A stretch of DNA of 64,000 bases from DASWJZ01 sp963805325 (GCA_963805325.1 CAWDTS010000005.1:1-64000), one strand, 5' to 3'. Counted from the first letter of the stretch, positions 31,762-41,150 are shown. Made by a program: numbers and translations. The notes: generated from the letters alone by a model not told the origin.

Positions 31762-32856
31762 TTGGCGATCGCGCTTGACGAGAGACTGCGACCAGCCTCG
31801 CGGTTGAACAGCCTGCTGCGGCGGCCGGAATTCGGCGCTCTCGCCGGCACCTTCCTCGTCATCCTTGCCTTCGCCGTCTTCGCCGGCGATTCCGGCCTCT
31901 TCACCTCGCGCGGCATTATCAACGTGCTGCAGGTTTCCGCCGAGCTCGGCATTCTCGCCACGCCCGTGGCGCTGCTGATGATCGGCGGCGAGTTCGACCT
32001 TTCGATCGGTTCGACCGTCGGCTTTGCCGGTGTCGTGATCGGGCTCGGCGTCACCGAGTTCCACCTGCCACTGGCGATCTCGGTGCTGATCGCCTTCGCC
32101 TTCGCGATCCTGATCGGCTACGTGAACGGGCTTCTTCTGATCCGCACCAAGCTGCCGTCCTTCATCGTCACGCTCGCCTTCCTGTTCATCCTTCGCGGAC
32201 TGACGCTTGCCGTCACCCGCGGTATCACCGGCAGGACGCAGATCCCCTACATAACCGACGGTCTCAAAGACACCTGGATCGTCCAGCTCTTTGCCGGATA
32301 CGCCTTCGGCGGTGTGGCCCGCTGGCTCGGCGCGATCGGTGTGATCGGGCTCCGCCCCGACGGGCTTCCCGATATTCCGGGCGTCCCGGCTTCGGTGCTC
32401 TGGTGGATCGGTCTGACAACGCTTGCAACCTGGGTGCTTCTCAACACGCGATTCGGCAATTGGATCTTTTCCGTCGGCGGCGACGCCAATGCCGCCCGCA
32501 ACATCGGCGTGCCGGTGTCGCGCGTGAAAGTGATCCTCTTCATCCTGACTGCGCTCGCGGCCACGCTCTTCGCCACAATCCAGGTGCTCTCTGTCGGGTC
32601 GGCCGACACGCTGCGCGGAACGCAGAAGGAGTTCGAGGCGATCATCGCCGCAGTCATCGGCGGCTGTCTCCTGAGCGGCGGATACGGCTCTGCGATCGGC
32701 GCCGCCTTCGGCGCGCTGATCTTCGGCTTCGTCCAAATGGGCATCTTCTATACCGGCGTCGATACCGACTGGTTCAAGGTCTTCCTCGGCGCGATGGTTC
32801 TGATCGCCGTGCTCTTCAACAACTACATCCGGCGCAAGGTGACCGAGGCGCGATGA
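31762..32856 (+). CDS. ABC sugar transporter permease (RbsC type)
   Basis: A 364-residue permease with about ten membrane segments. Typical features are the early FLVILAFAVFAG and LLMIGGEFDLSIGSTVGFAGV segment (the conserved GGxDLSVG signature), RTKLPSFIVTLAFLFILRGL and, late, IQVLSVGSADTLRGTQKEFE with AAVIGGCLLSGGYGS. The start is TTG 31762 after GGGAGACGAC. It forms one transporter with the flanking binding protein and ATPase. Confidence 0.85.
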   Translation: MAIALDERLRPASRLNSLLRRPEFGALAGTFLVILAFAVFAGDSGLFTSRGIINVLQVSAELGILATPVALLMIGGEFDLSIGSTVGFAGVVIGLGVTEFHLPLAISVLIAFAFAILIGYVNGLLLIRTKLPSFIVTLAFLFILRGLTLAVTRGITGRTQIPYITDGLKDTWIVQLFAGYAFGGVARWLGAIGVIGLRPDGLPDIPGVPASVLWWIGLTTLATWVLLNTRFGNWIFSVGGDANAARNIGVPVSRVKVILFILTALAATLFATIQVLSVGSADTLRGTQKEFEAIIAAVIGGCLLSGGYGSAIGAAFGALIFGFVQMGIFYTGVDTDWFKVFLGAMVLIAVLFNNYIRRKVTEAR

Positions 32857-32860
32857 GCTC

Positions 32861-33673
<813 letters not shown>

Positions 33674-33685
33674 GCCGACGCGGCG

Positions 33686-34936
33686 CTACGCGTCGACCTT
33701 AAGGTCGAATTTCTGTGCATCGACGGGCTTTGCGGCGCGTAGATCCGCCTGGTCGGCAGACAACCCACCGAGCACGACGCGCGCGGCGACGCCGATATTA
33801 TGCACGATGTCGGCGATCTCCTTGTCGCTGTGCTCCGGATGCGTCGCGACCATCACCGTGCGGTTGAGGATATCCAGCGACCGCGCGCACATGTCCTTTG
33901 AATAGGCCTTGCGGCACTCCGCGTTGGCCGGCATCAAATAGGGGTTCATCGCCGGATGCGCGGCGCCGGCGCCCATCAGCACCTGGTCCCATTCCGTGTA
34001 GGTGTGGCGGCCGGTCTTGCCCACGACGACGCTCGGGCAGATCTTGGTGAACTGTGCCGCCGCTTCCGCCGAGGGGAACGAGTACATGACCTGCGTCGCG
34101 CAATCGTGGTCGGGGCTGTTCATCGGCGCGCGGCGAAGACCGAGATTGTCGAGCGAGGTCGTGCCGGCGAGGATCGTCTTCTTCTCCGCGCGCATCGCCG
34201 AGATCATGCCGTCGAGGCGGTCGAGCTGAACGTTCAGCATGGCGCCCATCAGCTCCGAGGCGCGAGCGCCGTTCGAAGAGAACGGTTTGTCGGCGTCGTT
34301 GCGGCCGTGCCAGTAGAAATGACAGGGGTCGATCGAGCACCGCACACGCTCCGCCAGCCGGTCGTCGTTCACCGACACGCCACCGCCTTCGCCGGAGGTC
34401 ATGTTCTTGTAGTAATTGAAGCTGAACGCCCCGATGTGGCCGATCGAGCCGAACTTGCGGCCCTCGTAGCCGCCGCCGACGCCTTGGCAGGAGTCTTCGA
34501 TGACGATCAGGCCGCGGCGCTCGGCGATCTCCATGATGGCGTTCATGTCGCAAGCGGCGCCCCACATGTGCACCGGCACGACGGCCTTGGTGCGCGGGCC
34601 GATCGCATCCTCGACCGCCTGCGGGTCGATGGTGACGCTTTCGTCGACGTCGACGATGACGGGAATCGCGCCAACGGAAAGAACCGCGGTTGCCGTCGCC
34701 ATGTAGGTGTGGGCCGGGATCAGGACTTCGTCGCCTGGGCCGAGCCCGATGGCCGCCATCGCCGCGGCAAGCGCCTGCGAGCCGCTTGCGCCGAGCGCGA
34801 AGTGCTTGACGCCAAGATATTTTGCATAGCGCGCTTCGAACCGATCGCACTCACCGCCGACCCCATAGCGAAACAGCGCGTGGTCGCGGATGACCTTCGT
34901 AACGGCGTCGATCTCTTCCTGGCCGGCGATGTACAT
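33686..34936 (-). CDS. DegT/DnrJ/EryC1/StrS aminotransferase
   Basis: A 416-residue PLP-dependent aminotransferase of the sugar-aminotransferase family. Visible: FALGASGSQALAAAM (cofactor-binding turn), EVLIPAHTYMATATA, VIEDSCQGVGGGYEGRKFG, and FNYYKNMTSGEGG with the Schiff-base Lys. It would transfer an amino group to or from a keto-sugar. ATG 34936 is chosen (GGGAACG upstream) over an in-frame start at 34978. It converges with the sugar ABC transporter, leaving only 12 bases between stops. A link to catabolism or synthesis of an amino sugar or amino-cyclitol is possible. Confidence 0.8.
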   Translation of the reverse strand: MYIAGQEEIDAVTKVIRDHALFRYGVGGECDRFEARYAKYLGVKHFALGASGSQALAAAMAAIGLGPGDEVLIPAHTYMATATAVLSVGAIPVIVDVDESVTIDPQAVEDAIGPRTKAVVPVHMWGAACDMNAIMEIAERRGLIVIEDSCQGVGGGYEGRKFGSIGHIGAFSFNYYKNMTSGEGGGVSVNDDRLAERVRCSIDPCHFYWHGRNDADKPFSSNGARASELMGAMLNVQLDRLDGMISAMRAEKKTILAGTTSLDNLGLRRAPMNSPDHDCATQVMYSFPSAEAAAQFTKICPSVVVGKTGRHTYTEWDQVLMGAGAAHPAMNPYLMPANAECRKAYSKDMCARSLDILNRTVMVATHPEHSDKEIADIVHNIGVAARVVLGGLSADQADLRAAKPVDAQKFDLKVDA

Positions 34937-35064
34937 GACGTTCCCTTCCCGGGACGACCCTTGTCCCCGCGCGACCATAAATCAGATGGTCGTCCTCCCG
35001 CAAATCGATCGCGAGCGGCGCGGTGGCTCGGCGGCCGAGCCGCGAGGCGTCGGCTGACCGCCCT

Positions 35065-35361
35065 CTATTGGCGGCAGGTCGGGCTGATGTCGTTGACCGG
35101 CCGGCGCTCGCAATTGGCGGCGGGGCGCTTGCCGTCCGACGTGACGCAAAACTCGTCGCCGCGCTCCACCGAGCACCAGCAGCCTTGCACCCCGTCGTTC
35201 ACGCGGAAGTCGGCCTTTTTGCCGTGCGGGCCGAAGATCCGATAGACGCAGTAGGGATCCCCACCCCGGCAACCGAAGGGCGCGCAATCGGCATAGGCAG
35301 GAGCGGTCAGGGGCGCCATGCTGGCGACAACGAAGAAGAGCGCGAACAGTGGCCTGAGCAT
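35065..35361 (-). CDS. Small secreted Cys-rich protein
   Basis: A 98-residue protein with a Sec signal peptide (LRPLFALFFVVASM..., cleavage near AYA). The mature part holds eight cysteines in a pattern of CAPFGCRGGDPYC, CWCSVERGDEFC, ANC and PTC, which suggests four disulfides. ATG 35361 is preferred because it starts the signal peptide; an earlier in-frame start would add a hydrophilic leader. The family is not recognised. Confidence 0.6.
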   Translation of the reverse strand: MLRPLFALFFVVASMAPLTAPAYADCAPFGCRGGDPYCVYRIFGPHGKKADFRVNDGVQGCWCSVERGDEFCVTSDGKRPAANCERRPVNDISPTCRQ

Positions 35362-35469
35362 TTCGAGTTCCTCGCGTTGCACCGACCGCAAGACGTTTGC
35401 AGGTGTCGCAGCGCCGACAATGCGGCCGGTGAGCGAATTTCGCATCGACGCAGACAAGCCGACCATCGG

Positions 35470-36154
35470 CTAAAGCATCAGGGTCTTTTGGTCGGCCAAC
35501 AACGACGCTCGGCTTTGCAGGAGATCGGGCTCGACAAATATCCCACCCGCCTGAACGAGGTGAATTGCACCGATCAGGAGCTGCATGCCGAGTGAATCGG
35601 GGAAAAGCCCGCGCGTGCCGAGTTGAATGGCGCTCATCACTTCGCTCGGCCCCGCGCGGCCGCATATCGGGAGGAGCGGTGCCTCGGCCGCCGCCGTGAG
35701 GCTCGCGATCAGCTCACGCACGTCGGGTTCAAGCATGCTGGCGCCCCTGACGTTAATGAGCACGACCGGCGAACTGCCGGCCATCAGAGCTTTCGCATCC
35801 GCGCTGCTCGAGGCTGTCCGCAGGGTGCAATATGGCGCGCGCTGCTGCAGATGGTGAGCGAGGCATTCGCGAGTCGAGCGTGCGCTCGTCCACCAGCAGG
35901 ACCGACAACGCTTCCGTCGCCGGGAGTGGTTCGAGCTTCCCCACGGCGCTCGTTCTTGGCGCCTGGAAGGGTTCTGACCCCTCGATCTTCCTGGAGGCCG
36001 GTGGGGCGCTCACGGAGCGCAAGACGGGAGCCGAGCCCGACGCCATGTGCGACACCCGCGCTTCGGCTCCTGCGCGCGAACCTGCCGCGGGCAAATCGGC
36101 CGCGGAGCCGCCCGACCCTTCGCGATCCTGGTCCGATTCGCTTGCTTTCGTCAT
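35470..36154 (-). pseudogene. NarL-like pseudo-receiver without HTH, one frameshift
   Basis: The N-terminal ~80 residues are Ser/Pro-rich and unstructured (MTKASESDQDREGSGG). A receiver-like domain follows: LSVLLVDERTLDSRECLAHHL, then SPVVLINVRGASM, an AIQLGTRGLFPDSLGMQLL segment and AIHLVQAGGIFVEPDL. Segment by segment it matches the receiver of the LuxR-type regulator at 40377-41150. However, the phospho-acceptor position is Asn (VLIN against VLID) and the protein stops before any helix-turn-helix. The frame changes near 35885. It may act as a phosphorylation-independent partner or decoy, or be a degraded paralogue. Confidence 0.5.
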
Positions 36155-36229
36155 ACGCACACGCCCGCCCGTGAAGCTCAGCACGACAGCCTCGATCGCC
36201 GCGGGGATGAAACGGGCAAGCCCGTTACG

Positions 36230-36601
36230 CTACGAGTTACTAGTTCTGGAAGCGCCAGGTGCAGGGAGCCACCAAGGCAAAGGGCCGTTGCCGCTGCAGT
36301 CGCCGGGGACGTGGTTGCCATGGTTGTCGCCGAGGTTCCCATTCCCGTTGAAGCTGCCCGAATTGCCGTTGCCGTTGTTGTTTCCCCAATTGCCGTTGCC
36401 GTTGCCGTTACCGTTGCCGCCACCGCTGCCAAATTTCCTCGCCCAGTCGCCGTAAGCGTTGCCGCCGATGATCGGACAGTCCGCTTTCACGGCCGCGCCG
36501 TGCGAGGCAAAAGTATCAGTGAGAGAACCCGCAATCCCGCCGACACCCAAAACGAGAAGAGGAATGGCTGCTGCGATAACTGCGGGCATGCCATTCCTCA
36601 T
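36230..36601 (-). CDS. Small exported Asn-Gly repeat protein
   Basis: A 123-residue protein with a hydrophobic export segment (MPAVIAAAIPLLVLGVGGIAG). A spacer of ~40 residues with one Cys (ADCPIIGGNAYGDW) is followed by a short NGNGNGNWGNNNGNGNSG-type repeat block and a C-terminus containing a second Cys and PLPWWLPAPG. It is the smallest of four Asn-Gly repeat genes in a row on the minus strand. It has no double-glycine-like motif, unlike two of its neighbours. Function is unknown; the two cysteines and the short repeat block could make it a nucleator or cap. Confidence 0.6.
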   Translation of the reverse strand: MRNGMPAVIAAAIPLLVLGVGGIAGSLTDTFASHGAAVKADCPIIGGNAYGDWARKFGSGGGNGNGNGNGNWGNNNGNGNSGSFNGNGNLGDNHGNHVPGDCSGNGPLPWWLPAPGASRTSNS

Positions 36602-36627
36602 CGTTTTTCAACGCCTCCGGTGCTCGG

Positions 36628-37566
36628 CTAAGGCTTGTCGAGGAGGTAGTTGTAGTTCCAGTTTCCGTTCCGGTTTCCGTTCTCGGAGCCGATATTGCCG
36701 TTTCCGTTGTGGTTGCCGCCGTTGAAGCTGCCATTGTAGGCGCCGACGTTCCCGTTCCCGTTTCCGTAGCCGCTATTGAAGTTGCCATTGAAGGCGCCGA
36801 CGTTGCCGTTGCCGTTGCCACCGGCTGAATTGCCTATGCCGTTGAACGAGCCGATGTTTCCGTAGCCGCCGTTGAAGGCGCCAATGTTGCCGTGCGCATC
36901 AGGCGCGCCGTTGCCATTGGCGTTGCCGTTGCCGGAGCCGTGGTTCCCGTTCCCGTTCCCGTTTCCGTTGAGATTGTTCGGCACATAGATCTTTTGGTTC
37001 CCGGCCCACATCCAGTGGCCCTTCTGGCCGTTCCCGTTTCCGTTCCCGTTGCCGAAACCGATATTGAGGTTGCCGTTGTAGTTGCCGTTGTGATTTCCGC
37101 CGATGTTTCCGTTTCCGTTTCCGTTCCCGTTTCCACCGCCGAGGTTCGCGTTTCCGTTTCCGTTTCCGTTGTCGGAGCCGACGTTGCCGTTGCCGTTGCC
37201 GTTTCCGTTGCCAGCACCGACGTTGGCATTGCCGTTTCCGTTGCCATTGTCGTTGCCGACGTTACCGACGCCGTTTCCGTTTCCGTTGTCGTCGCCGAGA
37301 TTGCCGTTGCCGTTGTCGTTTCCGTTGCCGGACCCGACATTGCCGCTGCCGTTCCCGTTGCCATTGTCGTTACCGACGTTGGCGTTTCCGTTTCCGTTGC
37401 CGTTGTCGTTGCCGACGTTGCCGCTTCCGTTGCCGTTCCCGCTGCCGCTGCCGGCGAAGATTGAAGCGAGTTGTGCATCCGTCAGCTGGTGCGGAGTCGC
37501 CTGACCCGCGCCTGCACTTGCACAAAAGAGCGTGATAGTCGCCGCCGAAATCAGGATGCGTCGCAT
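36628..37566 (-). CDS. Large exported Asn-Gly repeat protein with double-glycine-like leader
   Basis: About 312 residues. A Sec signal peptide (RRILISAATITLFCASAG, cleavage near GQA) is followed by HQLTDAQLASIFAG, which fits the double-glycine leader spacing L(-12)...L(-7)..I(-4).A(-2)G(-1). The repeats follow, units of 12-13 residues such as NGNGNGNVGSDN and NANVGAGN, about 20 copies. A non-repeat insertion (KGHWMWAGNQKIYVP, about 37000) interrupts them, and later units are of the GAFNGNFN / GAYNGSFN type. No cysteines are visible in the mature part. ATG 37566 is chosen over 37629 because of GGAGGGGAAC upstream. A fibre-forming or surface role is inferred from repeat character. Confidence 0.7.
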   Translation of the reverse strand: MRRILISAATITLFCASAGAGQATPHQLTDAQLASIFAGSGSGNGNGSGNVGNDNGNGNGNANVGNDNGNGNGSGNVGSGNGNDNGNGNLGDDNGNGNGVGNVGNDNGNGNGNANVGAGNGNGNGNGNVGSDNGNGNGNANLGGGNGNGNGNGNIGGNHNGNYNGNLNIGFGNGNGNGNGQKGHWMWAGNQKIYVPNNLNGNGNGNGNHGSGNGNANGNGAPDAHGNIGAFNGGYGNIGSFNGIGNSAGGNGNGNVGAFNGNFNSGYGNGNGNVGAYNGSFNGGNHNGNGNIGSENGNRNGNWNYNYLLDKP

Positions 37567-37742
37567 GGCTGTTCCCCTCCTATTCGGTGACTGCGCGAGG
37601 CCCGTCATCAGGCCGTGTCTAGCCGTCACAATCCGCTCGCCAGATGCTTTGCGGTCAGGCGAGCGGTGGCTTCTTGTTTAGCTTGCGCGAACTGTGCGGA
37701 ACGTCGGCCGCAAACGTAAGTCGGCCAAAGGGTGTAGTCCGG

Positions 37743-38546
37743 CTAGTTCGCCTCGCACCACGGCTGTTTGGGTGTATGAGCCGTACCCTGGCAGCCAGGC
37801 GGACGAGGGGACGTCGTCAGCGCAAAGGCCGATGACGTCGTTGTCGATCCCCAAGTCGTGTCGCCGGGAGGCGGATCATAATGGGGCGGCGGCTTCGGGT
37901 GCGGGTGGTAGTTCCACCCGTTCTTGTTGCCATTGCCGTTATTGTTGCCGTTGTGGGAGCCGATGTTGAAATTGCCGTTGTTGTTGCCGTTGAACGAGCC
38001 CCAGTTCCAATTGCCGTTGTTGTTGCCGTTCCACGAGCCCCAGTTGAAATTCCCGTTGCCGTTGCCGTTCCAGGAGCCGTGGTTGAAATTGCCGTTGCCG
38101 TTGCCGTTGGCCGAGCCGACGTTGGCGTTGCCGTTTCCGTTTCCGTTGCCCGAGCCGACGTTGGCGTTGCCGTTTCCGTTGCCGTTGGCCGAGCCGACGT
38201 TGCCGTTGCCGTTGGCGTTTCCGTTGCCGGAGCCGACGTTTCCGTTTCCGTTTCCGTTTCCGTCGTCGGAACCGACGTTGCCGTTGCCGTTGCCGTTTCC
38301 GTTGTCGGAACCGACGTTTCCGTTTCCGTTTCCGTTTCCGTCGTCGGAACCGACGTTGCCGTTGCCGTTGCCGTTACCGTTGTTGGAGCCGACGTTGCCG
38401 TTGCCGTTTCCGTTTCCGCTGCCGCTTCCTGCGACGATCAGATCAAGGGCCTGGTCCGGAAGTTGGATCGGTTGAGCTTGGCTGGTGATCGTCAGCGCAA
38501 CCACGGCGGCCGTCGACAAGAGCGTCGACAAGAGAATCCTGTTCAT
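37743..38546 (-). CDS. Exported Asn-Gly repeat protein with double-glycine-like leader
   Basis: About 267 residues. The signal peptide (NRILLSTLLSTAAVVALTI, cleavage near SQA) is followed by IQLPDQALDLIVAG, again matching the double-glycine leader spacing, and then by SGSGNGNGNGNV, the same junction as in the 36628-37566 protein. The repeats are 12-residue GNGNGNVGSDN units, then GNGNFNWGSWNGN units rich in Trp and Phe. The tail is Pro/His-rich (HPHPKPPPHYDPPPGD) and non-repetitive. ATG 38546 with GGGAG upstream is used; an upstream in-frame extension to 38825 lacks a signal peptide and is rejected. Confidence 0.7.
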   Translation of the reverse strand: MNRILLSTLLSTAAVVALTITSQAQPIQLPDQALDLIVAGSGSGNGNGNGNVGSNNGNGNGNGNVGSDDGNGNGNGNVGSDNGNGNGNGNVGSDDGNGNGNGNVGSGNGNANGNGNVGSANGNGNGNANVGSGNGNGNGNANVGSANGNGNGNFNHGSWNGNGNGNFNWGSWNGNNNGNWNWGSFNGNNNGNFNIGSHNGNNNGNGNKNGWNYHPHPKPPPHYDPPPGDTTWGSTTTSSAFALTTSPRPPGCQGTAHTPKQPWCEAN

Positions 38547-38832
38547 GGCGTTACTCCCGCTACTCGATGATAAAGTCGCCGCCACGGCGTGTTGCAGCCT
38601 TGACGCGCACTGCACGTCGCGCCTCGTCGGCTCGGCTTTTCGACGCAATTGTGTCCCGTTTCGCCACCCGGAATGAAGTTGCCCAAAAGGGGAATCACCC
38701 AAAGGCTTAGAGGCCGAAGCGATATGCGTCGGCGAAGTTGACTGTCGTCGGATGGTGGGCACAGCGGCTCTCGCTGAAGCAGCCGATACGTCCCTGGCCT
38801 GCGTGCGCGTGAATTTGTGAGCCAAAACGAAA

Positions 38833-38862
38833 CCGCCCTCCGATCGGATGATCGGAGGGCGG
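38833..38862 (-). terminator. Strong intrinsic terminator of the third Asn-Gly repeat gene
   Basis: A perfect 13-bp stem (CCGCCCTCCGATC) with a 4-base loop, followed on the minus strand by TTTCGTTTT. It lies about 50 bases after the stop of the gene at 38910-39446, so that gene is probably a separate transcription unit from the other repeat genes. Confidence 0.8.
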
Positions 38863-38909
38863 CTCGTACGCTTACACTACTATGCGGTCGGCGAACCTAG
38901 GCGTCAATT

Positions 38910-39446
38910 CTACCAAAACGGAATGTAGCCATAGCTGTTCTGGTCGAAATTGCCGTTATGGTTCCCGTTGTGAGAGCCGATATTGTGGTTCCCGTTCCCG
39001 TTGCCGTTATCGCTGCTCGGGTTCCACCACAGGCCGTTATGGTTGCCGTTGCCGTTTCCGTTGTGCGACCCGTAGTTCCAGTTGCCGTTCCCGTTGCCGT
39101 TTCCGTAGCCGACATTGGCGTTGCCGTTCCCGTTGCCGTTTCCGTAGCCGACATTGGCGTTGCCGTTGCCATTGCCGTTCCCGGAGCCCAGGTTGCCGTT
39201 GCCGTTGTCGTTGCCGTTGCCGGAACCCAGGTTGGCGTTGCCGTTGTCGTTGCCGTTGCCGGAACCGAAGTTGCCGTTGCCGTTGTCGTTGCCGTTGCCG
39301 CTGCCGACATTGGCGTTGCCGTTGTCGTTGCCGTTATAGCTGCCAACGTTGCCGTTGCCATTGCCGTTGCCGTTGCCATTCGCGAAGGCAGCCGTGGCCG
39401 ACGCGATCATGGCCAGAGCAGCGACAGAAACAAGAAGAGTCTTCAT
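38910..39446 (-). CDS. Exported Asn-Gly repeat protein
   Basis: A 178-residue protein with a classic signal peptide (KTLLVSVAALAMIASATAAF, cleavage near AFA). Asn-Gly repeats start immediately after it: 12-residue units GNDNGNANVGSG and GNGNGNANVGYG, about ten copies. There are then His/Trp-containing units, a GLWWNPSSDN interruption and the C-terminus DQNSYGYIPFW, which ends in an aromatic residue. It lacks the double-glycine-like motif. GGAGG stands 6 bases before ATG 39446. It is divergent from the C39-like peptidase gene, so the two may share a regulatory region (39447-39757). Confidence 0.75.
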   Translation of the reverse strand: MKTLLVSVAALAMIASATAAFANGNGNGNGNGNVGSYNGNDNGNANVGSGNGNDNGNGNFGSGNGNDNGNANLGSGNGNDNGNGNLGSGNGNGNGNANVGYGNGNGNGNANVGYGNGNGNGNWNYGSHNGNGNGNHNGLWWNPSSDNGNGNGNHNIGSHNGNHNGNFDQNSYGYIPFW

Positions 39447-39757
39447 TGCATCCTCCGGAGGTTATTTGCTGTGCCGTCCCACAAGTCCAGCCAAATCCAG
39501 CGGGGGCCCGCAGGCCCGATCGCCGTCGGCGTAGCAGTGGTGACTTTGCGATCCGGGGGGCCAAGTTGATAAGCTGTCTATTAGGGGTAGATGGGCTTAC
39601 GTGCTGCGTCGTCGCAATTTGGATCCCTGCATCGCCTCGCCGCGGCGAAGCCCTCCGCCTGAGGCCGGAGGTTTAAGCCTTTCGGTCTAGTGTCACCGAA
39701 TGCGATCGGCGCCTATCAAGCCGAGCGGCCCTGACGCGTTCTGTTTGGAGCTTGGAA
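39447..39757. promoter_or_regulatory. Divergent intergenic region between repeat gene and C39-like peptidase
   Basis: About 310 bases separate two divergent starts; no gene is seen inside. It must hold the promoters of both, but I cannot pick convincing -35/-10 boxes. A CCGCGGCGAAGCCCTCCGCCTGAGGCCGGAGG stretch near 39640-39671 can fold into a GC-rich hairpin (CCTCCGCCTGAGGCCGGAGG). Confidence 0.4.
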
Positions 39758-40363
39758 TTGGCGCGATTTCGCACAAAGGCCGCGACCGCGCTCGTGGCGC
39801 TCTTCGTGTGTTGCTCCTCAGCGACCCACGGCGCCCGCGCCGCCGGGAACCCACTTCCTGCTTCGCAGGACCGGGTCGTCGAACAGACGACCGAGCTGAG
39901 CTGCGGTCCTGCGGCGCTTGCGACAATCCTCACGTACCAGTTCGACGATCCGGTGAGCGACGCTGAGATCGTCCGCGCGCTTTTCGAACATGTGAGTCCG
40001 GAATATGTCGAGGCGCGGCATGGTTTCTCGCTCCTCGACTTGAAGCACTACGCCGAGTCGCGCGGCTACGAGGCCGTGGGCTACGGCAATCTGACGATCG
40101 AAGAACTGGCCGGCCTCGGCCCGTCGATCGTCAAGCTTCACGACGGTACGCTCAACCACTTCGTTGTCTTTCGCGGACGCCGGGGCGGCTCCGTGCTTTT
40201 GGCCGATCCGGCACAGGGGACGCGCTCAATGGGTGAGGCTGAGTTCGAGAGGATTTGGGAAATGGGCGAGGCGTTCGTTGTCCGTCGTCCGGGCGAAAAT
40301 CCGACACCCGGTCATTTGGCGACAACGGCTGCCGATTTCGATGCTGTGAGCGCGCCGCAGTAG
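39758..40363 (+). CDS. Exported stand-alone C39-like cysteine peptidase
   Basis: About 201 residues. A signal peptide (basic RFRTKAA, hydrophobic ALVALFVCC, cleavage near ARAA) is followed by a C39-like peptidase domain. The catalytic Cys is in TTELSCGPAALATIL, the His in LNHFVVFRGRRG and the Asp in LLADPAQGTRSM. Unlike bacteriocin transporters, there is no ABC or membrane domain, so it would act in the periplasm, like FapD of the Pseudomonas Fap amyloid system. TTG 39758 is preferred to TTG 39752 because GGAG at 39747 is then 7 bases away. Its neighbours include exported proteins with double-glycine-like motifs, which are plausible substrates. Confidence 0.75.
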   Translation: MARFRTKAATALVALFVCCSSATHGARAAGNPLPASQDRVVEQTTELSCGPAALATILTYQFDDPVSDAEIVRALFEHVSPEYVEARHGFSLLDLKHYAESRGYEAVGYGNLTIEELAGLGPSIVKLHDGTLNHFVVFRGRRGGSVLLADPAQGTRSMGEAEFERIWEMGEAFVVRRPGENPTPGHLATTAADFDAVSAPQ

Positions 40364-40376
40364 GGGCCGCCGGCGC

Positions 40377-41150
40377 CTAGCCGGCGGCTAGGAGGCCGGG
40401 ACTCGGTTCTCCGGCACCGTGAGCAGTACAGACCTGCGTCCGGTTGGTGGCGTGAAGCTTCTTCATGACGTTTCGAATATGCACCTTCACCGTGCTGACC
40501 GAAATATCGAGCTCGTGCGCGATGATCTTGTTCGGCTTGCCCTCCCGAAGCCGCGTCACGACCTGCAGCTCTCGGGTCGTAAACGAACGGTCGTTCGGCA
40601 CCATCTGAAGGTCGGGAGCGGTCGGCTTGGGTGCCGACTGCGAAGTCGACTGTGAAAACGCGTAAGGAGCGATGAGCTCCGTCGGGATAAAGATGCCACC
40701 GGCAAGCACGAGGCCGAGCGCGGCGACCAGGATGTCGAGGGAAAGGGACGTTGGCACGTAGCCATCGGCCCCGTTGCGTATCGAGGTGACCGCGGCTGAG
40801 GCGTCAATCAAGTTCGACAGGACGAGAATCCGCGCGTGCCCGTAACGGTTTCGGATTGCCGCGATTTCTTTGGAGGCCTCGTGCTCGCCGGCGGTTGCGC
40901 CCTTGATGTCAATGAGAACCGCGTCCGGATCCTGCATTGAGGCGTCGCCGCATCGCGCGACCCCCTCGATGACGAGATCCTTGACCCGCGACTGCAACGT
41001 ATAGGCGAGGCATTCGCGGCTGATCGGACTCGGATCAACCAGCAGAATCCTGTGTGGACTTCGCAAAATCTTGCGTGCCCCGACGGACAGATTTGCCGAG
41101 GTATCATCAATCGGAAAAGCGACGGCAGCCGTCGCAAGAGAGGTACTCAT
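40377..41150 (-). CDS. NarL/LuxR-family response regulator
   Basis: A 257-residue regulator. The receiver domain reads HRILLVDPSPISRECL, with the phospho-acceptor Asp in DAVLIDIKGA, then ILVLSNLIDASAAV and NGADGYVPTSLSLDIL. A flexible linker (SQSTSQSAPKPTAPD) leads to the LuxR HTH: FTTRELQVVTRLREGKPNKI, then STVKVHIRNVMKKLHATNRT. It converges with the C39-like peptidase gene and lies between the repeat genes and the autotransporter, so it is the natural candidate regulator of this locus. No sensor kinase is adjacent. Confidence 0.85.
   Translation of the reverse strand: MSTSLATAAVAFPIDDTSANLSVGARKILRSPHRILLVDPSPISRECLAYTLQSRVKDLVIEGVARCGDASMQDPDAVLIDIKGATAGEHEASKEIAAIRNRYGHARILVLSNLIDASAAVTSIRNGADGYVPTSLSLDILVAALGLVLAGGIFIPTELIAPYAFSQSTSQSAPKPTAPDLQMVPNDRSFTTRELQVVTRLREGKPNKIIAHELDISVSTVKVHIRNVMKKLHATNRTQVCTAHGAGEPSPGLLAAG

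Noticed and set aside
37103..39360. CCGTTGCCGTTT hexamer arrays as a CRISPR or satellite array
   Set aside because: The units are 6 bases with no spacers and translate in frame into exported NGNGN proteins with good start sites, so they are coding repeats.
36892..39569. Long forward open frames across the Asn-Gly repeat genes (Val/Ala- or Pro/Leu-rich low-complexity products)
   Set aside because: They are antisense shadows of the hexamer repeats. They lack signal peptides and ribosome sites, and several frames are open at once because the repeat contains no stop codon.
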